Origin: Microbacterium sp. 10M-3C3
GTDB lineage: Bacteria; Actinomycetota; Actinomycetes; Actinomycetales; Microbacteriaceae
Length of the DNA stretch: 64,000 bases
NCBI RefSeq assembly: GCF_003931875.1
Contig: NZ_CP034245.1
Location: 2,294,001-2,358,000, forward strand
Reading direction: 5' to 3'
Below, one piece after another: positions 18,153 to 27,008 of the stretch; position 1 is the stretch's first letter, and the number at the start of each line of letters is the position of its first letter. The notes beneath the pieces were generated by a model. The model was not told the origin of the DNA. It made no database searches and saw only the letters and a list, made by a program, of their open reading frames with translations. Made by a program: the position numbers and the translations under genes.

Positions 18153-19367
18153 ATGCCCACCACCCGCTCGTCGTCCGCCCGCCCGTCGGGGTACCGCGTG
18201 CTCCCGCACCGCGCGGGCTGGACCTACCTGCTCGCCGCCTCGTTCGGACGCCTGCCGCTGTCGATGGTGCCGCTCGCGGTGCTCACCCTCACAACCTCGA
18301 CCACGGGGTCCATCGCCGTGGGCGGGCTCGCGTCCGCCGCTGCCGCCGTCGGTGAGGCGGTCGGCGCTCCGGCGTCGGGGGCGCTCTCCGATCGGCTCGG
18401 CCAGCGGAGCGTGCTCCTGTCCGGCCTCGTGCTGCACGTGTCGCTGCTGCTCGCGCTCACGGCCGGCGCCGGGATGCTCCCCGACGCCGCCACGGTCGCG
18501 CTCGCGGCCCTCGTCGGGGTGACGCTGCCGCAGGTGGGCGCCTTCTCCCGCGCGCGGTGGCTCGTGCTGGCGCCCGACGACCTCCCCGCGGCCTTCGCCT
18601 TCGAAGGGGCCGTCGACGAGGTCGCGTACATCTTCGGCCCGGCGCTGGTGGGCCTCACCGCCGCCTTCGTGTCGCCACAGGCGGCGACCCTCCTCGCCGG
18701 CGGGCTGGTCGTCGCGTTCGCGAGCGTGTTCGCGGTGCATCCGTCGCACCGCCTGGTGCCCCGGCGCCGCGGGCCGCGCACTGCCGGGCAGGCGTCCGCC
18801 CGGGGGCGGGGCATCGTGGTGGTGGCCCTGGCCGGCATGCTCGCGATGGGCGCCTTCTTCGGTGCGAGCCAGACCGGGCTCACGTCCTTCGCCGAGCGGG
18901 CGGGCATCCCCGACGCCGGCGCACTGCTCTACGCCGTCATGGCCATCGGCTCGGCGGCGACGACCCTGTCCATGGTGCTCGTGCCCGAGCGGGTTGGCAC
19001 GTGGGCGCGCTGGACCCTCGCCGCGCTCGGCATGGCGTGCGGCGCGGTGTGGATGCTCTCCGCCGCGGACATCCCGGGCATCGTCGTCGCAAGCCTCGTG
19101 GCCGGGGCGTTCCAAGGCCCGCTGCTGCTGACCATCTTCCGCGTGGTCGGGGAGGCGGCCGAGAGCGGCAGCGCCGGGGTGCTCTTGACGCTCACCTCGA
19201 GCGGCATCGTGCTCGGGATCGCGGGCGGCGCCGCGGCGTCCGGGGCTCTCGCCGAGGCGTTCGGCCCTGTCGGCGGGCTCGCGCCCGTGCTCGGCGCGTC
19301 GCTCATCCTGCTGGCTATGGGGGCCGTCGCGCTGCTCGTGCGCCGGATTCGGCACGCGGGGACCTGA
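18153..19367 (+). CDS. Major facilitator superfamily transporter
   Basis: Inner-membrane MFS protein, 404 residues, with about 12 hydrophobic segments and the A-motif-like loop GALSDRLGQRSVL between helices 2 and 3. Family-level features resemble drug or sugar exporters; the substrate is unknown. The ATG at 18153 follows CGGAGA by six bases. TAGGCT at 18083-18088 probably drives it with a leader of about 55 bases. It converges with dapF, eight bases between stops. Confidence 0.85.
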   Translation: MPTTRSSSARPSGYRVLPHRAGWTYLLAASFGRLPLSMVPLAVLTLTTSTTGSIAVGGLASAAAAVGEAVGAPASGALSDRLGQRSVLLSGLVLHVSLLLALTAGAGMLPDAATVALAALVGVTLPQVGAFSRARWLVLAPDDLPAAFAFEGAVDEVAYIFGPALVGLTAAFVSPQAATLLAGGLVVAFASVFAVHPSHRLVPRRRGPRTAGQASARGRGIVVVALAGMLAMGAFFGASQTGLTSFAERAGIPDAGALLYAVMAIGSAATTLSMVLVPERVGTWARWTLAALGMACGAVWMLSAADIPGIVVASLVAGAFQGPLLLTIFRVVGEAAESGSAGVLLTLTSSGIVLGIAGGAAASGALAEAFGPVGGLAPVLGASLILLAMGAVALLVRRIRHAGT

Positions 19368-19375
19368 GCGGCGGA

Positions 19376-20233
19376 TCAGGCGAGGGCGACCTCGCCGGAG
19401 AAGACGAGCGTCGCGGGACCGGACAGGCGCACGTGGCCATCGTGGACGCTCACGCCGAGGCGGCCGCCGGGCACGTCGACGATCCACCGGTCGGGCGCAC
19501 CGGCGCCGGCCCAGTGCCGCACGGCGAGCGCGGCGGCCGCGACGCCCGTGCCGCAGCTGAGCGTCTCGCCGACGCCGCGCTCGAACACGCGCATGCGGAT
19601 CTCCCCGACGCCGTCGCGCACGAGCGGGTCGGACGGGACCACGAACTCGACGTTCGCGCCGTGCGCGGGCGCGGGCTCGAGCACCGGCTGATAGGCGAGA
19701 TCGAGCCCCTCGAGCTCGGCGGCGGAGGAGAGCGCGACGACCACGTGCGGATTGCCGACGTCGACGCCGACGCCCGGTCGCGCGACGTCGAGACCCTTTG
19801 CGCGGACGAGCACGTCTCCGGCGTCGACGCGGAACGCGCCGAGGTCCACCTCGAAGCCGTCGGCGCTGCGGCGGAGGGTCTTCACGCCCGCGCGCGTCCC
19901 GATGGCGAGGCCGTCGTCGATGTCGGCCAGCCCCGCCTCGACGAGGTACCGCGCGAACACGCGCGTGCCGTTGCCGCACATCTCGGCCTTCGAGCCGTCG
20001 GCGTTGCGGTAGTCCATGAACCACTCGGCGCCGGATGCGGCGGCCGCCGCACCCTCGTCGATCGCGGCCGCGCGGACCACCCGCAGGAGGCCGTCCGCGC
20101 CGATGCCGAAGTGTCGGTCGCACAGGGCCGCGACCTGCGCATCGGTGGGGTCCCACGCGCCGTCCGGGTCGGCGACGACGACGAAGTCGTTGCCCGTCCC
20201 GTGGCCCTTCGTGAACGGGACGGTCTGCGGCAT
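19376..20233 (-). CDS. dapF: Diaminopimelate epimerase
   Basis: Interconverts LL- and meso-diaminopimelate for lysine and peptidoglycan; 285 residues. The two catalytic cysteines are Cys86 (EMCGNGTR) and Cys227 (LSCGTG), in the two mirrored halves. N-terminal [12 protein letters not shown] and HFGIGADG are family hallmarks. The ATG lies six bases after TAGACT. Confidence 0.97.
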   Translation of the reverse strand: MPQTVPFTKGHGTGNDFVVVADPDGAWDPTDAQVAALCDRHFGIGADGLLRVVRAAAIDEGAAAAASGAEWFMDYRNADGSKAEMCGNGTRVFARYLVEAGLADIDDGLAIGTRAGVKTLRRSADGFEVDLGAFRVDAGDVLVRAKGLDVARPGVGVDVGNPHVVVALSSAAELEGLDLAYQPVLEPAPAHGANVEFVVPSDPLVRDGVGEIRMRVFERGVGETLSCGTGVAAAALAVRHWAGAGAPDRWIVDVPGGRLGVSVHDGHVRLSGPATLVFSGEVALA

Positions 20234-20239
20234 CCCCTC

Positions 20240-20245
20240 AGTCTA
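20240..20245 (-). promoter_or_regulatory. dapF: -10 element for dapF
   Basis: TAGACT on the minus strand with a six-base spacer GAGGGG before the dapF ATG. The spacer could also act as a short Shine-Dalgarno if the mRNA starts farther upstream. Confidence 0.5.
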
Positions 20246-20274
20246 CGGGCGCGCCGCCGGGCGCGCCGCGGCGG

Positions 20275-20697
20275 TCAGTCGGCGATGAGGCGCTTCCCGG
20301 TCGTCCACACGTCGAAGGGTTCATACCCCAGCGCGTCGTAGAAGCCGTGGGTGACCCCGTTCTCCGGTCGCACCATGAGCTGCACCTTGGGGCAGCCGAG
20401 CGCCAGGAGGCGGTCCTCCGCCTCGGCGACGAGCCGGCGGGCGATGCCCTGGCCGCGGCGCTCGGGCGCGCTCGCGAGGTAGTACAGCCATCCGCGGTGG
20501 CCGTCGTAGCCGGCCATCACCGACCCGACGAGCTTCCCGTCGTCCACGGCCACGAGGAAGAGCTCGGGCTGCACGGTCATCTTGCGGCGGATGTCCTGGT
20601 ACGGGTTGTTCCACGGTCGCGTGAGGCCTGTGGCCTGCCACAGCGTGACGACGGCTTCGGTGTCGGCGAGGTCGAACGGACGGATCGAGAGAGGCAT
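20275..20697 (-). CDS. GNAT-family acetyltransferase (YpeA-like)
   Basis: 140-residue acetyl-CoA-dependent N-acyltransferase. The acetyl-CoA-binding motif A is LASAPERRGQGIARRLVAEAE (about 75-95), followed by VQLMVRPEN and a C-terminal GFYDALGYEP. The N-terminal IRPFDLADTEAVVTLWQATGL resembles the YpeA subgroup. The acceptor is unknown. It lies between miaA and dapF on the same strand. Confidence 0.88.
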   Translation of the reverse strand: MPLSIRPFDLADTEAVVTLWQATGLTRPWNNPYQDIRRKMTVQPELFLVAVDDGKLVGSVMAGYDGHRGWLYYLASAPERRGQGIARRLVAEAEDRLLALGCPKVQLMVRPENGVTHGFYDALGYEPFDVWTTGKRLIAD

Positions 20698-20757
20698 GCG
20701 CCGAGTCTGTCAAAGACCCGCGACGCGCGTGCCGCCGCATCCGCCGGCCGCTCCGGA

Positions 20758-21678
20758 TCATCGGGCGTCGACGAGCGCCTCGGCCGTCGCCGCGTCGACG
20801 GCGTCGACCCACGCCACGTCGTCGTACCGGCGAAACCACGACACCTGCCGCCGCGCGTAGCGCCGCGTGAGCGCCTGCGCCTGCGCGATCGCGTCCGGCT
20901 CGCTCAGGACGCCGTCGTGCTGCGCGAGCGCCTGCGCGTAGCCGATCGCGCGGCGCGCCGTCACGCCGTCGTCGAGCCCGCGTGCGCGCAGTGCGACGGC
21001 CTCGGCGACGATGCCGTCGCGCCACATCCGCTCGACGCGCTCGTCCAGACGCGTGACGAGCTCCGCGCGATCGCGGGCGACGCCCACGATGCGCGTGTCG
21101 GGATGCCACGCCACGGGCGCGCCGGGGAGGGCGCCGCCGTGCGTGCCCTCGCCCTGCGCGATCACCTCGAGGGCACGGATGACGCGGCGGGGGTTGCGCG
21201 CGTCGATCCGCGCGGCGGCCTCGGGGTCGGCCTCCCGCAGCCGCGCGACCATGTGCGGCCCGCCGCCGGCCTCCCACTCCGCCTCGAGCGCGGCGCGGAG
21301 GGCGGGGTCGCGCGGCGGGAAGCGGAAATCGAAGAGCACCGCGGAAACGTAGAGCCCCGATCCGCCCACGAGGATCGCATCGGCGCCGCGCGCGTGGATG
21401 GCCTCGACGGCGGCGCGGGCGCGCGGCTGGTACCACGCGACGGTCGCCTCCTCGGCCACGTCGAGCTCGTCGAAGAGGTGGTGCGGGATGCCCCGGTGCT
21501 CCGACGGCGGCAGCTTGGCCGTCCCGATCTCCATCCCGCGGTACAGCTGCATCGCGTCGGCGTTGACGACCTCGGCAGCATGCCCGCGGCGGCCCAGCGC
21601 CTCGGCGATCTCGAGCGACAGCGCGGTCTTGCCGGTGCCGGTCGCGCCGACGACCGCCCACAGCCGCGGGGCGTTCAC
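20758..21678 (-). CDS. miaA: tRNA dimethylallyltransferase
   Basis: Transfers a dimethylallyl group to A37 of tRNAs reading UNN codons, the substrate of MiaB; 306 residues. P-loop GATGTGKT (11-18), [17 protein letters not shown] and the [14 protein letters not shown] segment are characteristic. The start is GTG at 21678, overlapping the miaB stop by four bases (GTGA), so translation is coupled. A longer ATG start is possible but lies wholly within miaB. Confidence 0.96.
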   Translation of the reverse strand: MNAPRLWAVVGATGTGKTALSLEIAEALGRRGHAAEVVNADAMQLYRGMEIGTAKLPPSEHRGIPHHLFDELDVAEEATVAWYQPRARAAVEAIHARGADAILVGGSGLYVSAVLFDFRFPPRDPALRAALEAEWEAGGGPHMVARLREADPEAAARIDARNPRRVIRALEVIAQGEGTHGGALPGAPVAWHPDTRIVGVARDRAELVTRLDERVERMWRDGIVAEAVALRARGLDDGVTARRAIGYAQALAQHDGVLSEPDAIAQAQALTRRYARRQVSWFRRYDDVAWVDAVDAATAEALVDAR

Positions 21679-23222
21679 TCCCCCGGACGCAGCGACGGCA
21701 GCCCGAGCGACACGGCACGCGGCGCGCCGCCGGCGGCGGGCGCGGGGACGCCGCACGCATCGGACTGCGCGCGCTCCCACGCATCGCCCGAGCGTGTGCG
21801 GCGGATGCGCAGCGGCGCACCGTCGGGGCTGTCGGCGAGCAGGTGGAAGGGCGCGGCGTGCGTGATCGCCGCCGTCACGACATCACCCGGACGCGGCACC
21901 GCCGAGCCTTCCGGCACCTCCACGTGGACGAGACGATTGTCTTCTGCGCGGCCCGTGATGCGGTGCGTCGCCGCATCCTTTTTGCCTTCGCCGGTGGACA
22001 CGAGCACGTGCACCTCGCGACCGAGCTGACGCTGGTTCTCCCCCAGGCTGATGCGCTCCTGCAGCGCGATGAGGCGCTCGTAGCGCTCCTGCACGACCGC
22101 CTTCGGCACCTGGTCGGGCATCGTCGCGGCGGGCGTGCCCTCGCGGATCGAGTACTGGAAGGTGAACGCGCTGGAGAACCGCGATGCCTCGACGACGCGC
22201 ATCGTGTCCTCGAAGTCCTCGTCGGTCTCGCCGGGGAACCCGACGATGATGTCGGTCGTGATGGCGGCGTGCGGGATCCGGTCGCGGACCCGGTCGAGGA
22301 TGCCGAGGAACCGCTCGCTCCGGTACGAGCGTCGCATCGCCTTGAGGACGCGATCGCTGCCGGACTGCAGCGGCATGTGGAGCGAGGGCATGACGGCGGG
22401 CGTCTCCGCCATCGCGTCGATGACGTCGTCGGTGAAGGCAGCCGGATGGGGGCTCGTGAAGCGGATGCGCTCGAGCCCGTCGATCTCGCCCGCGGCACGC
22501 AGGAGCTTGCCGAACGCCTGACGGTCGCCGAACTCGACGCCGTACGAGTTCACGTTCTGGCCGAGCAGGGTGACCTCGATCGCGCCGTCCTCCACGAGGA
22601 GGCGGATCTCGCTGAGGATATCGCCGGGGCGTCGGTCCTTCTCCTTGCCGCGCAGGCTCGGCACGATGCAGAACGTGCACGTGTTGTTGCATCCGACAGA
22701 GATGGACACCCACCCGCTGTGCTGGGCGTCGCGGCGCGTCGGCAGCGTCGAGGGGAACACCTCGAGCGACTCGAGGATCTCCAGCTCCGCCTCGCCGTTG
22801 TGCCGTGCGCGCTCGAGGAGCCGCGGCAGCGACCCCATGTTGTGCGTGCCGAAGACGACGTCGACCCACGGCGCCTTGCGCTGCACCGCTTCCTTGTCCA
22901 TCTGCGCGAGGCACCCGCCGACGGCGATCTGCATGCCTTCGCGGACGTCCTTACGCGACTTCAAGTGGCCGAGCGTGCCGTACAGCTTGCCGGCGGCGTT
23001 GTCGCGCACCGCGCACGTGTTGATGACGACGACGTCGGCCTCCTCGCCGGCGGCGGCGCGCACGTACCCGGCGCTCTGCAGCGATCCGGACAGGCGCTCG
23101 GAGTCGTGCACGTTCATCTGGCACCCGAACGTGCGCACTTCATACGTGCGCGGCGACCCGTCGGGGCGACGCGCGGCGGGCGAGGGCGCGATGATCGTGG
23201 GCGTGCTGTCGAGGAGGGTCAT
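21675..23222 (-). CDS. miaB: tRNA-2-methylthio-N6-dimethylallyladenosine synthase
   Basis: Radical-SAM methylthiotransferase completing ms2i6A37 in tRNA; 515 residues. The UPF0004 cluster cysteines are Cys34, Cys70 and Cys104; the radical-SAM triad Cys178/Cys182/Cys185 is in [14 protein letters not shown] domain (about 385-450) follows. The C-terminal extension of about 50 residues ([13 protein letters not shown]) is low complexity and clade-specific. Coupled with miaA. Confidence 0.97.
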   Translation of the reverse strand: MTLLDSTPTIIAPSPAARRPDGSPRTYEVRTFGCQMNVHDSERLSGSLQSAGYVRAAAGEEADVVVINTCAVRDNAAGKLYGTLGHLKSRKDVREGMQIAVGGCLAQMDKEAVQRKAPWVDVVFGTHNMGSLPRLLERARHNGEAELEILESLEVFPSTLPTRRDAQHSGWVSISVGCNNTCTFCIVPSLRGKEKDRRPGDILSEIRLLVEDGAIEVTLLGQNVNSYGVEFGDRQAFGKLLRAAGEIDGLERIRFTSPHPAAFTDDVIDAMAETPAVMPSLHMPLQSGSDRVLKAMRRSYRSERFLGILDRVRDRIPHAAITTDIIVGFPGETDEDFEDTMRVVEASRFSSAFTFQYSIREGTPAATMPDQVPKAVVQERYERLIALQERISLGENQRQLGREVHVLVSTGEGKKDAATHRITGRAEDNRLVHVEVPEGSAVPRPGDVVTAAITHAAPFHLLADSPDGAPLRIRRTRSGDAWERAQSDACGVPAPAAGGAPRAVSLGLPSLRPGE

Positions 23223-23267
23223 GATGCGAGCAAGTCTACGTTTCGCATGCAGCCACGACGGTGCGGC

Positions 23268-23918
23268 TCAGTCGAAGCGGACGCCGCGCGCTCGGGGGGT
23301 CGACTCGTCGAGCGCAAGGCGCGCGACGGTCAGCGCCGAGCCGCCGAATCCGCGGCGGGCCAGCTGACCGGCGAGCCGACGGAGCGCGGTGTCGCGGTCG
23401 AGGTCGCGCATGCCCTGGGCGCGTGAACGCGCGAACTCGAGTGCACGCTCGAACTCGTCGTCGGGCAGCGCCGAGATCGCCGCGTCGGCGACATCCCGCG
23501 GGATGCCCCGCTGCGCGAGCGTCTGCGCGATCGCCTGGCGTCCCTGGGCCTTCCGCGACACCGCCTTGTCGATGAGCTGCTCGGCGAGAGCGTGGTCGTC
23601 GAGGTAGCCCTGCGCGCGGAAGCTGCGGATGACACCGGCGATCTCGGCGTCGCTCAACCCGTCGGCGTAGAGCGCCGCCTCCGCCTCGCGGATGGAGAGC
23701 GAGCGCGTGCGCAGACGCCGCAGCAGCATCCGCTCCGCGAGGACCACCCCGTCCTCGAGATCGTCGTGCTCGTCCTCGTCGTCGCGGTCGATGCCGGTCC
23801 ACGTGGGATGCCACGCGGACGGATCAGGGCCGGGACGCGGCGCGCCCTGGCCGCGCCGCGGGAACAGCGGAGTGACGGGGGCGAGCGACTCGCGCTCGCC
23901 CCCGGTGTGCTCGCTCAT
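23268..23918 (-). CDS. recX: Regulatory protein RecX
   Basis: Modulator that caps or disassembles RecA filaments; 216 residues. The first 60 residues are acidic and polar (RDDEDEHDDLEDG). The RecX three-helix repeats follow (AERMLLRRLRTRSLSIREAE, GYLDDHALAEQLI, LAQRGIPRDVADAAI, LARRGFGGSALTVARLAL). Start at ATG 23918, two bases after the recA stop, the usual recA-recX arrangement. Confidence 0.95.
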   Translation of the reverse strand: MSEHTGGERESLAPVTPLFPRRGQGAPRPGPDPSAWHPTWTGIDRDDEDEHDDLEDGVVLAERMLLRRLRTRSLSIREAEAALYADGLSDAEIAGVIRSFRAQGYLDDHALAEQLIDKAVSRKAQGRQAIAQTLAQRGIPRDVADAAISALPDDEFERALEFARSRAQGMRDLDRDTALRRLAGQLARRGFGGSALTVARLALDESTPRARGVRFD

Positions 23919-23920
23919 GC

Positions 23921-24970
23921 TCAGGCCGGGCGGCGCGCGGCCAGTTCGTCGTCGACGGGGGCCGCGGCGCGCGGGACGCCGATGCCGAGCTTGGACTTGA
24001 TCTGCGACTCGATCTCCGCGGCGATGTCGTCGTTCTTGATCAGGAAGGTGCGGGCGTTCTCCTTGCCCTGTCCGAGCTGCTCGCCCTCGTACGTGTACCA
24101 CGCACCGGACTTCTTGACGATGCCGTGCTCCACGCCGAAGTCGATGAGGCTTCCCTCGCGGGAGATGCCCGTGCCGTAGAGGATGTCGAACTCGGCCTGC
24201 TTGAACGGCGGCGCCATCTTGTTCTTGACGACCTTCACGCGCGTGCGGTTGCCCACGGCGTCGGAGCCGTCCTTGAGGGTCTCGATGCGACGGATGTCCA
24301 GGCGCACCGACGCGTAGAACTTCAGCGCCTTGCCGCCGGCGGTCGTCTCGGGAGAGCCGAAGAAGACGCCGATCTTCTCGCGCAGCTGGTTGATGAAGAT
24401 CGCGGTGGTCTTGGTCTGGTTCAGGCCACCGGTGAGCTTGCGCAGCGCCTGCGACATCAGGCGCGCCTGCAGACCCACGTGGGAGTCGCCCATCTCGCCC
24501 TTGATCTCGGCCTCCGGCACGAGGGCGGCGACGGAGTCGATCACGACGAGGTCGATCGCGCCCGAGCGGATCAGCATGTCCGCGATCTCGAGCGCCTGCT
24601 CGCCCGTGTCGGGCTGCGACACCAGCAGTGCGTCGATGTCGACGCCGAGCTTCTGCGCGTAGTTGGGGTCGAGCGCGTGCTCCGCGTCGATGAAGGCCGC
24701 GATGCCGCCGGCGCGCTGCACGTTGGCGATCGCGTGGAGGGTGAGCGTGGTCTTTCCCGACGACTCGGGGCCGTAGATCTCGATGATGCGGCCACGCGGC
24801 AGCCCGCCGACGCCGAGGGCGACGTCGAGGGCGATGGATCCCGTGGGGATGACTTCGACCGGGGCGCGTTCGTCGCTGCCCAGTCGCATGACCGAGCCCT
24901 TCCCGAACTGCCGATCGATCTGGGCGAGAGCGGATTCGAGGGCCTTCTCGCGGTCGGCGGGTGATGGCAT
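23921..24970 (-). CDS. recA: Recombinase RecA
   Basis: Strand-exchange recombinase and co-protease that triggers LexA cleavage; 349 residues. Walker A GPESSGKT begins at 67, the MAW and Walker B region is [12 protein letters not shown], and loop L2 is [16 protein letters not shown] stands seven bases before the ATG. A palindromic SOS box lies about 200 bases upstream, with TAGGCT as probable -10 between. No intein is present. Confidence 0.99.
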   Translation of the reverse strand: MPSPADREKALESALAQIDRQFGKGSVMRLGSDERAPVEVIPTGSIALDVALGVGGLPRGRIIEIYGPESSGKTTLTLHAIANVQRAGGIAAFIDAEHALDPNYAQKLGVDIDALLVSQPDTGEQALEIADMLIRSGAIDLVVIDSVAALVPEAEIKGEMGDSHVGLQARLMSQALRKLTGGLNQTKTTAIFINQLREKIGVFFGSPETTAGGKALKFYASVRLDIRRIETLKDGSDAVGNRTRVKVVKNKMAPPFKQAEFDILYGTGISREGSLIDFGVEHGIVKKSGAWYTYEGEQLGQGKENARTFLIKNDDIAAEIESQIKSKLGIGVPRAAAPVDDELAARRPA

Positions 24971-25167
24971 GTCATGCTCCTTCGTGCACGGGTTCCGTCG
25001 CCTGTAGGCTGTCGCGCTCCCCTCCGGCGGAGCGGATGCTGCGACAAGGCGTGAGGTGTTCTCCGACGGTCTCCACGGTAGGAGGGGGTTCCGACATCGT
25101 CCGAGCCGGCCCCCGCATCCGTGGATTGCGTCTTCGAACACCCGCTGTGCAGGAGCCTACGCCCGCA

Positions 25168-25183
25168 TCGAACACTTCTTCGA
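25168..25183. promoter_or_regulatory. recA: SOS (LexA) box upstream of recA
   Basis: TCGAACACTTCTTCGA, a TCGAA-N6-TTCGA palindrome. It differs from the actinobacterial consensus TCGAAC-N4-GTTCGA essentially at one base of the right half. TAGGCT (minus strand, 25159-25154) sits just downstream as a likely -10, so the box would cover the -35/spacer region. Confidence 0.78.
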
Positions 25184-25225
25184 TCAGGACACGCCGACAC
25201 GCCGCGGCTGCGTCACCGCGCCGCG

Positions 25226-25450
25226 TCAGCGGCGGTGCGGGTCGAGCCGGCCCACGCCGTAGCGGCGGTCGGGCGGCACGTCGGTCTCGGCGCACAGCGC
25301 CAGCCACACGTCGCGCGGCGGCACGCCGGCGCGCAGCGCCTCCGCCGGGGTTCGATCCCCGACCTCGGAGAGCACGAGATCCGTCAGCAGAGACGGACCG
25401 CGGTCGCCGAACTCATCGGCGACCGCGCGATCGAACTCGGAGCGGCGCAC
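25226..25450 (-). CDS. DUF3046 family protein
   Basis: 74-residue basic/acidic protein of unknown function, conserved immediately upstream of recA in actinobacteria (as Rv2738c). Core residues: MRRSEFDRAVADEFG, LTDLVLSEVGDRTPAEAL and GVPPRDVWLALC. The GTG start at 25450 immediately follows the clgR stop without a gap, so it is probably co-translated with clgR. Confidence 0.85.
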   Translation of the reverse strand: MRRSEFDRAVADEFGDRGPSLLTDLVLSEVGDRTPAEALRAGVPPRDVWLALCAETDVPPDRRYGVGRLDPHRR

Positions 25451-25759
25451 TCAGCGCAGCGACAGCTCGGGCTCGACGGACGCGACGAGGTCGTCGGGCA
25501 CCACGTCGGGGAAGGTCTGCAGACCCTCAAGAACCGACAGCCGGTCGCCGACCTCGCGCATGATCGTCGAGATGGGGACATCGAGCGCTTCGGCGACAGA
25601 CGCCAGGATCTCGCTCGACGCCTCCTTCTGACCGCGCTCGACCTCGCTCAGGTAGCCGAGCGCGACACTCGCGCGGCTCGCGACCTGGCGGAGCGTGCGT
25701 CCCTTCTGCTGGCGCAGCTCGCGGAGGACCTCGCCGATCTCTTGACGTACCAGGATCAT
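25451..25759 (-). CDS. clgR: XRE-family regulator ClgR
   Basis: 102-residue helix-turn-helix activator. The HTH (about 8-64) carries GRTLRQVASRASVALGYLSE and ERGQKEASSEIL, close to mycobacterial and corynebacterial ClgR, which activates clpP/clpC protease genes after membrane or proteotoxic stress. Its location beside pgsA, cinA and ftsK, as in M. tuberculosis, supports the name. GAGGAGGGG is upstream of the ATG at 25759. The upstream extension of the ORF is not conserved. Confidence 0.9.
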   Translation of the reverse strand: MILVRQEIGEVLRELRQQKGRTLRQVASRASVALGYLSEVERGQKEASSEILASVAEALDVPISTIMREVGDRLSVLEGLQTFPDVVPDDLVASVEPELSLR

Positions 25760-25899
25760 TTCGGGCCCCTCCTCACGATTGCTCCGCCATTTCCGGGGTG
25801 CACCACGGTACAACACCGAGTGCAGTCAATCTAATCCCGTGCGCTGGGGAATGGGTGGGAATCGCCGAATGTCACCAAGCCGAAACACGGGCGTGACGA

Positions 25900-26427
25900 T
25901 CACAGCGCCACGAGCGCGCGCCGTACCGCGATGCGGGCCGCCTCCGCGCGAATCGCATCGCGGTCGCCGCTGAGCGCCAGCGTGTCCACGCGCGTGCCGA
26001 GCGGCGTGGACACCGCGATGTGCACGGTGCCCACCGGCTGCCCGTCGGGCGAGTCCGGACCGGCGATGCCGGTCGTGGCGATCCCGACCTCCGCCGGCTG
26101 GCCGTCGCGGCCCAGCACATCGCGCACACCGCGCGCCATCTGGCGCGCCACGCGCGGGTGCACGGCGCCGTGCGCCTCGAGGAGCGCCGCATCCACGCCG
26201 AGCACCGACTGCTTGACGTCGGTCGCGTACGCGACGACGCCGCCGCGCACAACGCGCGAGGCGCCGGGCACCGCGACGAGCGACGAGACGACGAGCCCGC
26301 CCGTGAGCGACTCGGCCACCCCGAGGGTCCAGCCGAGCTCGGCGAGGCGCTCGATCAGCTGCGCCGCGCTCTGACGCGGATCGCTCGCGAGGGTCTCCTC
26401 CAGGTCGTCGGGGAGTCCGTCGATCAC
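25900..26427 (-). CDS. pncC: CinA C-terminal domain protein, nicotinamide-nucleotide amidase
   Basis: Stand-alone CinA-C/PncC enzyme that deamidates NMN to nicotinate mononucleotide for pyridine-nucleotide recycling; 175 residues. Key motifs: VAESLTGGLVVSSL, the Tyr/Lys region VVAYATDVKQSVLGV, and ATTGIAGPDSPDGQPVGTVHIA. The N-terminal CinA (COG1058) domain is absent, as in many actinobacteria. The GTG at 26427 overlaps the pgsA stop (GTGA). Confidence 0.92.
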   Translation of the reverse strand: MIDGLPDDLEETLASDPRQSAAQLIERLAELGWTLGVAESLTGGLVVSSLVAVPGASRVVRGGVVAYATDVKQSVLGVDAALLEAHGAVHPRVARQMARGVRDVLGRDGQPAEVGIATTGIAGPDSPDGQPVGTVHIAVSTPLGTRVDTLALSGDRDAIRAEAARIAVRRALVAL

Positions 26428-27008
26428 GCCACACCCTTCTTCCGTGCGCCGCGCACCTCGCTGACGACGTAGTCGATGCCGCTCGCGATCGTGAGGACCA
26501 CCGCGATCGTCATCGTCACGACGTTCGCCCACCACACCGCACCCGTCCACACGGAACTGTCGACGAGACCGGCGATCGGCGCGAGGGCGAGCGTCAGGGC
26601 GACGGCCTGCGCGACGGTCTTGAGCTTGCCCATCCACGCCGCGGCGAGCACATGGTCGCTGACCACGACGAAGCGGTAGACGGTGATGCCGACCTCGCGC
26701 ACGAGGACCACGATCGTGATCCACCAGGGCAGCTCGCCCAGGATCGAGAGCCCCACGAACGCGGCGCCGGTGAGCACCTTGTCGGCGATGGGGTCCAGGA
26801 GCTTGCCGAGGTCGGTGACGATCTCGTAGCGGCGGGCGAGGTAGCCGTCGACGCCGTCGGTCGCGATCGCGACCACGAACAGCGCCGTCGCCCCCCAGCG
26901 CAGGCCGCCGCCCGCGCCGGCGTCGGCCAGCAGCATCCATACGAACACCGGGGCGCACAGGATGCGCACGATCGTGATCGCGTTCGGGAGCTGCCGCGGA
27001 ACGGCCAT
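26424..27008 (-). CDS. pgsA: CDP-diacylglycerol-glycerol-3-phosphate 3-phosphatidyltransferase-type protein
   Basis: CDP-alcohol phosphatidyltransferase, probably making phosphatidylglycerol phosphate; 194 residues and about five or six membrane helices. The catalytic motif DG-x2-AR-x8-G-x3-D-x3-D runs from Asp54 to Asp76 (DGYLARR, GKLLDPIAD). The ATG shares a base with the ftsK stop (TGATG). Actinobacteria carry several paralogues, so the product could be another CDP-alcohol transferase. Confidence 0.9.
   Translation of the reverse strand: MAVPRQLPNAITIVRILCAPVFVWMLLADAGAGGGLRWGATALFVVAIATDGVDGYLARRYEIVTDLGKLLDPIADKVLTGAAFVGLSILGELPWWITIVVLVREVGITVYRFVVVSDHVLAAAWMGKLKTVAQAVALTLALAPIAGLVDSSVWTGAVWWANVVTMTIAVVLTIASGIDYVVSEVRGARKKGVA

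Noticed and set aside
25345..25364. GGGGTTCGATCCCC, resembling a tRNA T-arm
   Set aside because: No acceptor, D or anticodon arms around it; it lies within the DUF3046 coding sequence.
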